Shown in pieces: positions 5,811 to 11,737 of a stretch of DNA of 11,737 nt; position 1 is the first letter of the stretch; every line of letters begins with the position of its first letter. The notes below the pieces were generated by a model. The model did no database searches, was not told where the DNA came from, and saw only the letters and a list, made by a program, of their open reading frames with translations. The stretch comes from CAYSND01 sp964642235 (lineage in GTDB: Bacteria > Bacteroidota > Bacteroidia > Bacteroidales > UBA932), in the NCBI GenBank assembly GCA_964642235.1, contig CAZXOP010000057.1, forward strand, positions 1 through 11,737. Direction: 5' to 3'. Both the position numbers and the translations under genes were made by a program.

Positions 5811-7085
5811 ATGGATATATTAATAATTATTTTTCTAATATTTCTGAACGGGCTTTTCTCAATGAGTGAAATAGCTCTTATCAGTGCAAGAAAATCATCA
5901 CTTACCCTCGATGCCAAGAAAGGGAGTGGAACTGCAAAATCTGCCCTTAGACTAATCGAGAAACCGGATAAATTTCTATCCACAGTTCAGATTGGGATTA
6001 CTTTAATCGGGATTCTTACCGGATTGTATTCCGGAGCGGCACTTTCAGATGACTTCTCGGCAATTTTGCAAAATTGGGGGGTAAAACAATCCGTTGCCCA
6101 CCCTTTAGCCCAGACAATTATTGTTATTACGGTGACATTTGTCTCCATTGTCTTCGGAGAACTTGTTCCTAAGAGGATAGGGATGAGTGCAGCAGAGAAG
6201 ATCGGAAAAGTGGTCTCTAAACCAATGATCCTATTGTCATGGATTGCCTCCCCATTTGTTTGGATCCTCTCCAAGACCACAAGGGGGATTTTGAAACTCT
6301 TTAATGTGAACAATCAGGAGGCAAAGGTAACTGAGGAGGAGATAAAATCAATCATAGCAGAGGGGACCGAGGATGGTTCTGTTCAAGAGGTGGAGCAGGA
6401 TATTGTTGAGAGGGTATTCGTCCTTGGAGACATGAAAATTGAGTCTATCATGACCAATAGAGGGGATGTGGTGTGGATTGATAAAGATATGAGCAATGAG
6501 AAGGTCAATGAGATAGTAAAAGAGAACCTTTATGAGGTTTACCCCGTGGGAGCAGGGAGCTTAGATGAGATTATAGGGGTGGTCTTCCTTAAAGATCTTT
6601 TCGGCAAATTAGAGAGCGAGGATTTTCATATCTCGCAAATTATTACTCCTGCTCATTATTTCCACGAATATATGGATGTTTATAAGGTGCTCGAACAGAT
6701 GAGGAAAAAGCAGATAGGTTATGGGCTTATTTGCGATGAGTTTGGAGTATTTCAGGGGATAGTTACCCATAAGGATATACTCGAAGGACTTATCGGGGCA
6801 ATAGATGATCCTGAGGAGGAGCCTGATATCGTGGAGAGAAAAGATAATGGAGGGTGGCTCGTGGATGGACAGACCCCATTTTATGACTTCTTAGAGCATT
6901 TCGAAGAAGAGGATTTGTATAGTGAATACGATTTCAATACCATAGGGGGGCTTATTCTTGAACTTATGGAGCATATACCACAAGTAGGTGAGACCGTTGA
7001 GTGGCACTCATTTATATTCGAAGTGGTAGATATGGACGGAGCGAGAATTGATAAGATATTGGTAACTAAAAAGGGAGATCTATAA
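5811..7085 (+). CDS. CNNM/CorC-type (hemolysin family) transporter with CBS pair
   Basis: A 424-residue inner-membrane protein with the full three-part layout of the family. The CNNM/DUF21 transmembrane domain covers about 1-165 ('FLNGLFSMSEIALISARKS', 'VQIGITLIGILTGLYSG', 'SIVFGELVPKRIG'). The CBS pair covers about 205-330 ('MTNRGDVVWIDKD', 'GVVFLKDLFG', 'YGLICDEFGVFQGIVTHKDILEGLIG'), and a CorC_HlyC domain about 345-420. Characterised relatives move or regulate divalent cations such as Mg2+ with the CBS pair sensing nucleotides, and the older name is hemolysin C/TlyC. Bacteroidota also carry the paralogue GldE of gliding motility; nothing nearby suggests that role here. It has its own good promoter. 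Its stop codon overlaps the tdk stop region tail-to-tail by 6 bases. Confidence 0.92.
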   Translation: MDILIIIFLIFLNGLFSMSEIALISARKSSLTLDAKKGSGTAKSALRLIEKPDKFLSTVQIGITLIGILTGLYSGAALSDDFSAILQNWGVKQSVAHPLAQTIIVITVTFVSIVFGELVPKRIGMSAAEKIGKVVSKPMILLSWIASPFVWILSKTTRGILKLFNVNNQEAKVTEEEIKSIIAEGTEDGSVQEVEQDIVERVFVLGDMKIESIMTNRGDVVWIDKDMSNEKVNEIVKENLYEVYPVGAGSLDEIIGVVFLKDLFGKLESEDFHISQIITPAHYFHEYMDVYKVLEQMRKKQIGYGLICDEFGVFQGIVTHKDILEGLIGAIDDPEEEPDIVERKDNGGWLVDGQTPFYDFLEHFEEEDLYSEYDFNTIGGLILELMEHIPQVGETVEWHSFIFEVVDMDGARIDKILVTKKGDL

Positions 7086-7655
7086 CTCCTCCTCTTTTAA
7101 TACCTGATTAAAGCAGTGTCTGCAGAGAGGTTCGTAACTATCTTTCTCTCCTAAAACCACTAATCTATTGTTTTTTGAAAGCCTGTGTGAGTGTTGGGCA
7201 GGATCTCCGCATCTGACACATATTGCATGGACTTTATCTAAATGTTCGGCGACGGCCATAAGGGCAGGCATAGGGCCAAAAGGTTTCCCGAGATAATCCA
7301 TATCAAGACCTGCTACTATTACTCTAATGCCTTGATTTGCAAGTTGCTGGCAGACATCGACTATATTTTCATCAAAAAATTGGGCTTCATCTATTCCTAC
7401 TACATCTACATCACCCGTTAGGAGGAGAATATTACTTGATGAATCGACAGGGGTGGAGATGATACTATTTGAATTGTGTGAGACCACCTCCTCTTCCGAG
7501 TATCTTACATCTATAATCGGTTTAAATATTTCCACTTTAAGATTGGCAAACTGTGCCCTGCGTAGTCGTCTGATAAGCTCCTCTGTCTTACCCGAAAACA
7601 TTGAGCCACAAATGACCTCAATCCAACCCGATTTTTTTGCGTTTTCTAAAAACAT
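7080..7655 (-). CDS. tdk: Thymidine kinase (type II)
   Basis: Phosphorylates thymidine to dTMP with ATP in the cytoplasmic pyrimidine salvage pathway. The 191-residue protein has the expected family length and all key parts. The P-loop is 'GSMFSGKTEE' (17-26), followed by 'VGIDEAQFF' (86-94) with Glu90 as likely catalytic base. The lasso/substrate region is 'VIVAGLDMDYLGKPFGPM'. A zinc knuckle is formed by Cys146-x2-Cys149 ('CVRCG') and Cys178-x2-Cys181 ('CRHC'). The start at 7655 gives a short leader ('MFLENAKKSG') before the first strand, as is common in Bacteroidota. It is convergent with the CNNM gene (6-base overlap) and divergent from the coiled-coil gene with 64 bases between start codons. 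No reason to doubt activity. Confidence 0.96.
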   Translation of the reverse strand: MFLENAKKSGWIEVICGSMFSGKTEELIRRLRRAQFANLKVEIFKPIIDVRYSEEEVVSHNSNSIISTPVDSSSNILLLTGDVDVVGIDEAQFFDENIVDVCQQLANQGIRVIVAGLDMDYLGKPFGPMPALMAVAEHLDKVHAICVRCGDPAQHSHRLSKNNRLVVLGEKDSYEPLCRHCFNQVLKEEEL

Positions 7656-7668
7656 TTCTCTATTTTTG
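7636..7668 (+). promoter_or_regulatory. Bacteroidetes-type promoter of the coiled-coil/rsmI operon
   Basis: TTTG (7636-7639), 21 bases, TATTTTTG (7661-7668) matches both boxes and spacing. The -33 box lies inside the tdk coding start. Transcription would begin near 7675, leaving a leader of about 45 bases before ATG 7720. Confidence 0.6.
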
Positions 7669-7688
7669 TATGAAGAAGTTTTGGTTTA

Positions 7689-7696
7689 CAAAGTTA
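7689..7696 (-). promoter_or_regulatory. Putative -7 box of tdk
   Basis: On the minus strand this reads TAACTTTG, an exact TAnnTTTG match 33 bases before the tdk start codon. No clear -33 TTTG is seen. Together with the plus-strand box at 7661-7668 the two promoters would point towards each other. Confidence 0.4.
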
Positions 7697-7719
7697 CTAA
7701 TTTATTAATAAAATCATCT

Positions 7720-8364
7720 ATGGAAAATAGAATTTCGGAAATAAAAGAGACAATGGAGAGATTGACTGCTTTGTTAGAGAGAGAGCTTTTGTCCCAAAGA
7801 GAGGAGATAGAGGGATTAAAACGGAGCATTGCGGAGCTTTCCGAAAAAGTGGAGAAGGGTTTGGTACAGAGTTACCACCCACTTGAGGAGAGAGAGAGCA
7901 CTCCAACACTACAAAATGAACCCTTGATAGAATTATATACTGAGCCACTTCCCGAGCCTCCTAGACAGGTGGAGATTACTTTGGATGACGAACCTTTCTT
8001 TATTGTAAAAGAGACCAAGTCCCCAAAAAAGGAGAAGGCTGTTTTGGGTGATCTTTTTGAGTCGGGTAAAAGTATCTTCTCAGAGTATAACGAAAAAAAG
8101 GATCCGGACTGGATGATTGATATCCCCGGACCGGCTGTCGATATAATTGAGAAAGCTATGCCCTTGAATGATAGGTTTCTATTTATAAGGGAGCTCTTCT
8201 CTTATGATGAGGAGCAGTTTGATCTCACGATGGAGAGGGTTAATGAATATAACTCTCTAAATGAGATTGTAAATTATCTGCGTGCTGCTTTCCCCCATTG
8301 GGATGAAAAATCGGAGATGGTTTACAGATTTTATATGATAATCAGAAGAAAATGTAGGGATTAA
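7720..8364 (+). CDS. Coiled-coil protein with conserved Bacteroidales C-terminal domain, function unknown
   Basis: A 214-residue soluble protein. Residues 1-48 form a strong coiled coil ('ISEIKETMERLTALLERELLSQREEIEGLKRSIAELSEKVEK'-type heptads), then an acidic Pro/Glu-rich linker (about 50-125). A compact C-terminal domain (about 135-214) contains 'AMPLNDRFLFIRELFSYDEEQFDLTMERVNEYNSL' and 'FPHWDEKSEMVYRFYMIIRRK'. I recall this 'NDRFLFIRELF' domain from uncharacterised Bacteroidales proteins. No signal peptide or enzyme motif is present. The frame is open upstream to 7453, but that part is antisense to tdk and lies upstream of the promoter, so ATG 7720 is taken. It is the first gene of a probable operon, with rsmI starting 1 base after its stop. 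Confidence 0.82.
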   Translation: MENRISEIKETMERLTALLERELLSQREEIEGLKRSIAELSEKVEKGLVQSYHPLEERESTPTLQNEPLIELYTEPLPEPPRQVEITLDDEPFFIVKETKSPKKEKAVLGDLFESGKSIFSEYNEKKDPDWMIDIPGPAVDIIEKAMPLNDRFLFIRELFSYDEEQFDLTMERVNEYNSLNEIVNYLRAAFPHWDEKSEMVYRFYMIIRRKCRD

Positions 8365-8365
8365 G

Positions 8366-9061
8366 ATGGGAAAGCTTTTTATAGTACCGACACCAATAGG
8401 TAATCTTGAAGATATAACTTTGAGAGCCATTAGGGTTTTGAAGGAGGTGGATGTGATTTTTGCAGAGGATACCCGTACGAGTTCGGTCCTTTTGAAAAAG
8501 TACGATATCTCGACACATTGTATTTCACATCATAAGTTCAATGAGCATAAGAGCGTCTCTGCTATTAGCGAGAGGCTTCTTTCCGGGCAGAGTGCTGCCC
8601 TGATTTCGGATGCAGGGACTCCGGGAATTTCAGACCCCGGTTTCTTATTGGTCCGCACTTGTATTGAGAACGGTGTGGAGGTAGAGACCCTTCCGGGGGC
8701 AACTGCCTTTGTACCTGCACTTGTCTCCTCCGGGTTCCCATGCGACAGGTTCGTCTTTGAGGGTTTCCTCCCAATAAAAAAGGGGAGGCAGACACTTTTC
8801 AGGACCCTTTCCGAGGAGGGAAGGACAATGATTTTCTATGAATCTCCTTTTCGTTTGGTTAAGACAATAGAGCAGATGATGCTCTTTTTCGGAGAGGAGC
8901 GACGGGCTTCCGTTTCAAGGGAGATAAGTAAAAAGTTTGAGGAGACGCGTCGAGGCACTCTCAAACAACTTTTTGATTGGTATTCATTAAATGAGCCGAA
9001 AGGCGAAATAGTTTTAATCGTGGAGGGGAGAGATTATGTGGGAAAAAGAGAAAACACATAG
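8366..9061 (+). CDS. rsmI: 16S rRNA (cytidine(1402)-2'-O)-methyltransferase RsmI
   Basis: Methylates the 2'-O of C1402 in the decoding centre of 16S rRNA, using S-adenosylmethionine. Family signatures are intact: N-terminal 'LFIVPTPIGNLEDITLRA' (4-21), 'VDVIFAEDTRTS' (28-39), 'ALISDAGTPGISDPGFLLV' (78-96), 'LPGATAFVPALVSSGFP' (109-125) and 'FEGFLPIKKGRQ' (131-142). At 231 residues it is shorter than the roughly 285-residue E. coli protein and lacks the C-terminal extension, which is normal for the Bacteroidota form. SD-like AGGGA (8356-8360) sits 5 bases before the ATG. The downstream helix-hairpin-helix gene starts inside its last codons (26-base overlap), consistent with coupled translation. 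Confidence 0.96.
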   Translation: MGKLFIVPTPIGNLEDITLRAIRVLKEVDVIFAEDTRTSSVLLKKYDISTHCISHHKFNEHKSVSAISERLLSGQSAALISDAGTPGISDPGFLLVRTCIENGVEVETLPGATAFVPALVSSGFPCDRFVFEGFLPIKKGRQTLFRTLSEEGRTMIFYESPFRLVKTIEQMMLFFGEERRASVSREISKKFEETRRGTLKQLFDWYSLNEPKGEIVLIVEGRDYVGKRENT

Positions 9062-9719
9062 CCGAACAGCAACAGGGATTATTATTCTCGTTTTCATACT
9101 GCTGTTTATACAATTTTTATTTTTTGCTTTTAAGATCGTAGAAAAAAGGAGGGTCAATGCTGCTGCTTTGAGTGTAGCTGCTTATGGTGAACCTCTGCTC
9201 TCAAATGGAGGCAACTCCTCGGAACCTGCTTCTGTGCAAGGGAACTCTTTGCAGGAGGGGAAGAAAAAGGGGAAAAACAACTCCTCGAAGAGGGAACAGG
9301 TGCTCCCTTGGTGGGAGGTTCCAATAGAACTCAATGCTGCGGATAGTGCTGCATTGGTCTCCTTGAGAGGTATTGGGCCTTATTATGCAAAAAGAATTAT
9401 GGAGTTCCGAGAGAAGTTAGGGGGCTCCTATGCCTCTGTGGAGCAGTTACTCGATATTAAAGGGATAGATTCCACGAAGTTTGAAGGTTTTGTGGAGAGG
9501 GTTTATATTGACTCATTGCTCATTAAAAGGATTGACCTTTATACGCTCCCTTATGACTCATTGGTGGCCCACCCTTATATTGGACCTTATGCTGCAAAGG
9601 GGATTGAAAGGATAAGAAGACTCCTTACAAGGGAGGAGTTTTCGATTGATACACTTGTAAATAGCGGTGTACTCCCTCGTTTGCAGGGTGAGAGGTTAAA
9701 ACCTTACCAACGAAGATAG
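9036..9719 (+). CDS. Membrane-anchored ComEA-like helix-hairpin-helix protein
   Basis: A 227-residue protein with an N-terminal membrane anchor (about 14-33), a low-complexity Ser/Asn/Lys linker (about 55-88) and a helix-hairpin-helix region. The first HhH is clear: 'IELNAADSAALVSLRGIGPYYAKRIMEFREKLGG' followed by 'SVEQLLDIKGI' (98-144), the ComEA-type arrangement. A second, weaker HhH follows with 'SLVAHPYIGPYAAKGIERIRR' (175-195). HhH units bind DNA backbone without sequence preference. ComEA is a periplasmic DNA receptor in competence, so DNA uptake or envelope-associated DNA binding is plausible but unproven. The start is well supported by a strong SD, GGAGGGGAG at 9022-9030, inside rsmI. 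It ends 4 bases before the convergent acyl-CoA synthetase gene. No other competence gene is in view. Confidence 0.85.
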   Translation: MWEKEKTHSRTATGIIILVFILLFIQFLFFAFKIVEKRRVNAAALSVAAYGEPLLSNGGNSSEPASVQGNSLQEGKKKGKNNSSKREQVLPWWEVPIELNAADSAALVSLRGIGPYYAKRIMEFREKLGGSYASVEQLLDIKGIDSTKFEGFVERVYIDSLLIKRIDLYTLPYDSLVAHPYIGPYAAKGIERIRRLLTREEFSIDTLVNSGVLPRLQGERLKPYQRR

Positions 9720-9723
9720 GGGG

Positions 9724-11370
9724 TTATTTATAAAGGAATCTTTTAATACTCCGTTTAGGGGTCTTTTCAAAAGCCTCTTTCTTGACCTCTATTTTGGAAA
9801 TCTTGCTGTAATTGGGGAGAAGAAGGTTTAATTTCAGACGATTCTCCTCCATTACCTGTGCAAGATTCATATCATCTAAAGACTCTTGGGAAACCCTATC
9901 TAAGTCGGGGAAGACGAGAGCCACTATCTTCTTATCTCTTTCGACCACTATTGACTCTACAATATATGGTTGGCTATTAAGTTTATCCTCTATCTCCTCG
10001 GGGTAAATGTTTTGCCCATTAGAGCCGAGTATAAGGTTTTTACTGCGTCCCCTGATAAAGATATTTCCTTTCGGATCCACTATCCCCAAATCCCCTGTTC
10101 TCATCCATCCGTCCTCAGTACAAGCTGCCTTTGTGGCCTCTTCATTCTTATAATCCCCTAACATTACATTCTCCCCTCTGACCTGAATCTCCCCAACAAC
10201 ATTATTTTGGTCTTCAGAGTCGATTCTAACCTCCATTCTGTGAACAATCTTCCCGCAAGATCCTTTCTTAAATCTCCTCCAATCTTCATATCCGAGAATA
10301 GGGGCACATTCGGTCATTCCGTAACCTACTGTATAAGGGAGATGTATCTCTTTCATAACATCTTCAACCTCCTTATTTATTGCAGCACCCCCTATGATTA
10401 TTATCCTAAGCTTTCCACCGAATACAGCGATAATTTTACTCCTAATCTTCATCTTAATGAGGGAGCTTATTCCGGGAATTTTAAGCATAAACTTAATAGA
10501 GGCCTTTTGGATGGTAGGGATTACTGTCCCTCTAAATATCTTTTCGACCACAAGTGGTACAGTGACCATCATATATGGTTTAACCTCCGCAAGAGCAGCA
10601 AGCAATATCTTAGGTGAGGGGAGTTTCCCAAGGAAAAAGACATGACACCCACCTGCTAACTGATATAGAAACTCAAAAGCCAATCCGTACATATGGGCAA
10701 GGGGGAGCATAGAGACAATAGTCTCGCCCGGCTTATTGGGGATTCCCCATTGACCAAACTCAATATTCGAGCTGATATTATGATATGTAAGCATTACCCC
10801 CTTAGGAGCGGATGTAGTCCCTGAGGTGTAGTTAATTAGTGCAAGATCTTCAAAGTTATCAGTAGGGAAAACGACATTCTTAATGGAGAACCCTTTTGGA
10901 TATTTCTCATTGAATAGATTGTCTAAATTTCTATTGACCTCGTCTATCCCTTTTATCTTTGAGGCAAGAATACTCTTGTCAGAGAGAGAAATAGCTACTT
11001 TAAGTAAATTAAAATTTTTAAAATTAAGTTTATTCCAGATATCATCGTCGGCAAATAGAATAACGCTCTCCGAATGCTCTGTAAGGTGCTGAATGCTGTC
11101 GGGGTGGAAATCGTTAAGAAGAGGAACGGCGACAGCCTCAAATGAGGTGACAGCGAGGAACGCTACCCCCCACTCTGCACTATTCTTCGCACAGATGGCC
11201 ACTTTCTCCCCCTTTTTTAACCCAATATGCTCAAACAGAATGTGATACTTAAAGATTCCCTCGGCAATTTTTCCGTAAGTAGTAGTGGCTCCACCATAAT
11301 TGGTAAGAGCCGGAGTGTCCCAGCCATTGCGCATAGAACGCTCTATAAATGAAAGAAAATGATTAATCAT
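9724..11370 (-). CDS. Long-chain fatty acid--CoA ligase (AMP-forming)
   Basis: A 548-residue cytoplasmic or membrane-associated enzyme of the ANL superfamily that activates a fatty acid through an acyl-adenylate to acyl-CoA. Core motifs in order: P-loop-like 'YTSGTTSAPKG' (181-191), 'PLAHMYGL' (223-230), 'IIIIGGAAI' (323-331), 'GYGMTE' (349-354), 'GWMRTGDLGIVDPKGNIFIRGRSKNLI' (421-447, with the ribose-binding Asp427 and hinge Arg442-Lys444), and C-terminal 'KTPKRSIKRFLY' (536-547). The closest look-alikes are long-chain acyl-CoA synthetases of Bacteroidota; exact chain preference cannot be read. At the usual A10 lysine position an ungapped comparison puts Ser541, with Lys539 and Lys543 beside it. 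It appears monocistronic: convergent with the HhH gene (4-base gap) and divergent from the ABC gene. Confidence 0.92.
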   Translation of the reverse strand: MINHFLSFIERSMRNGWDTPALTNYGGATTTYGKIAEGIFKYHILFEHIGLKKGEKVAICAKNSAEWGVAFLAVTSFEAVAVPLLNDFHPDSIQHLTEHSESVILFADDDIWNKLNFKNFNLLKVAISLSDKSILASKIKGIDEVNRNLDNLFNEKYPKGFSIKNVVFPTDNFEDLALINYTSGTTSAPKGVMLTYHNISSNIEFGQWGIPNKPGETIVSMLPLAHMYGLAFEFLYQLAGGCHVFFLGKLPSPKILLAALAEVKPYMMVTVPLVVEKIFRGTVIPTIQKASIKFMLKIPGISSLIKMKIRSKIIAVFGGKLRIIIIGGAAINKEVEDVMKEIHLPYTVGYGMTECAPILGYEDWRRFKKGSCGKIVHRMEVRIDSEDQNNVVGEIQVRGENVMLGDYKNEEATKAACTEDGWMRTGDLGIVDPKGNIFIRGRSKNLILGSNGQNIYPEEIEDKLNSQPYIVESIVVERDKKIVALVFPDLDRVSQESLDDMNLAQVMEENRLKLNLLLPNYSKISKIEVKKEAFEKTPKRSIKRFLYK

Positions 11371-11436
11371 ACTGATAGATATATTAAAATATTGTTTAAT
11401 TCCAAGTTTAGGTATCTGTTTATTTGAGAATTATTG

Positions 11437-11444
11437 TAATTTCG
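11437..11444 (+). promoter_or_regulatory. Weak -7-like box of the ABC gene
   Basis: TAATTTCG differs from TAnnTTTG by one base and ends 24 bases before ATG 11469. No -33 TTTG is found at 19-21 bases upstream. It is the best candidate in the short gap, but support is slight. Confidence 0.2.
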
Positions 11445-11456
11445 CCTTTCAAAACT

Positions 11457-11489
11457 CAAAGATACAAAATGAATATTATTTCTTGTAAA
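11457..11489 (-). promoter_or_regulatory. Putative promoter of the acyl-CoA ligase gene
   Basis: On the minus strand TATCTTTG (11464 to 11457) is an exact -7 match, and TTTA (11489 to 11486) stands 21 bases upstream as a one-mismatch -33 box. The site overlaps the start of the ABC ATPase gene. Transcription starting near 11450 would give a leader of about 80 bases. The -7 octamer is identical to that of the PAS gene. Confidence 0.35.
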
Positions 11490-11737
11490 GACGTTGTAAA
11501 AAAGTTTGGAGACTTTTATGCTTTGACATCGGTCTCTATTGACGTCTCAAAAGGTGAAATTTTTGGCTTACTTGGTCCCAACGGTGCAGGTAAGACGACT
11601 TTAATCAGAATTATAAATCAGATAACCACACCCGATTCAGGTGAAGTACTCTTTAAGGGGAAACCTATTCAACAGGATGATATCGCTTATATCGGATATC
11701 TACCTGAAGAGAGGGGGCTTTATAAGAAGATGAAAGT
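11469..11737 (+). CDS. ABC-2 type transporter ATP-binding protein (partial, cut at window end)
   Basis: The first 89 codons of an ABC ATPase continue off the right edge, so the 3' end is missing from the window rather than broken. The translation shows 'MNIISCKDVVKKFGDFYALTSVSIDV', a Walker A 'GPNGAGKTT' (36-44), 'DSGEVLFKGKPI', and at the end 'IGYLPEERGLYKKMKV'. That last stretch, with Glu-Glu-Arg-Gly-Leu-Tyr in the Q-loop region, is typical of NatA/YhaQ-like ATPases of ABC-2 exporters. It powers export across the inner membrane together with a permease likely encoded just downstream. The substrate is unknown (Na+, drug or other). The frame is taken from ATG 11469, the first in-frame ATG before the family's usual N-terminus. 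Confidence 0.88.
   Translation, partial: MNIISCKDVVKKFGDFYALTSVSIDVSKGEIFGLLGPNGAGKTTLIRIINQITTPDSGEVLFKGKPIQQDDIAYIGYLPEERGLYKKMK

Noticed and set aside
5987..6313. Minus-strand frame of 108 codons with hydrophobic stretches.
   Set aside because: Mirror of the transmembrane codons of the CNNM domain, which is clearly the real gene.
7453..7719. N-terminal extension of the coiled-coil protein by 89 codons.
   Set aside because: The extension is antisense to the conserved P-loop end of tdk and lies upstream of a consensus promoter at 7636-7668; the coiled coil starts at ATG 7720.
8565..8795. Minus-strand Arg/Gln-rich frame of 76 codons.
   Set aside because: Antisense to the most conserved part of rsmI.
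10207..10645. Plus-strand open frames of 83-136 codons.
   Set aside because: They lie antisense within the conserved acyl-CoA ligase gene, have no family resemblance and no promoter or SD.

Overview
The window most likely comes from a Bacteroidota genome, probably order Bacteroidales. Three things point there: AT-rich DNA with several promoter-like matches to the Bacteroidetes consensus (-33 TTTG, 19-21 bases, -7 TAnnTTTG); protein types typical of the group, namely a stand-alone LytTR regulator, a coiled-coil protein with a conserved 'NDRFLFIRELF' domain, and a short RsmI; and an absence of classical sigma70-like promoters. No RNA genes, insertion sequences, CRISPR arrays or attachment sites were seen, and no gap between genes exceeds 140 bases.

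Left part (1-4427, + strand) is an accessory-looking cluster. It encodes a small LytTR DNA-binding regulator, a membrane-anchored protein with a phosphodiester-glycosidase-like (NAGPA/DUF2233) domain, a lipoprotein with a TIM-barrel-like (DUF3142-like) layout, and a 704-residue exported alpha-solenoid protein. The only real gap in the cluster, just before the lipoprotein gene, holds a perfect 10-base direct repeat with a 21-base period plus an inverted partner. That geometry fits a LytTR operator, so the regulator may control its own neighbours. The likely work site is the cell envelope, but no member has a function I can assign with confidence. This is the best candidate here for an undescribed system.

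Middle part (4433-7655): a one-domain PAS protein (-), a DMT/EamA transporter (+), a CNNM/CorC-type transporter with CBS pair (+), and thymidine kinase tdk (-). The CNNM gene has a textbook Bacteroidetes promoter inside the end of the EamA gene.

Right part (7720-11737): a probable three-gene operon (+) of a coiled-coil protein, rsmI and a membrane-anchored ComEA-like helix-hairpin-helix protein; then a long-chain acyl-CoA synthetase (-); then the first 89 codons of an ABC-2 type ATPase (+) cut by the window edge. All three convergent gene pairs nearly touch or overlap (5-base gap, 6-base overlap, 4-base gap). The tdk/coiled-coil divergent start region seems to carry promoters that face each other.
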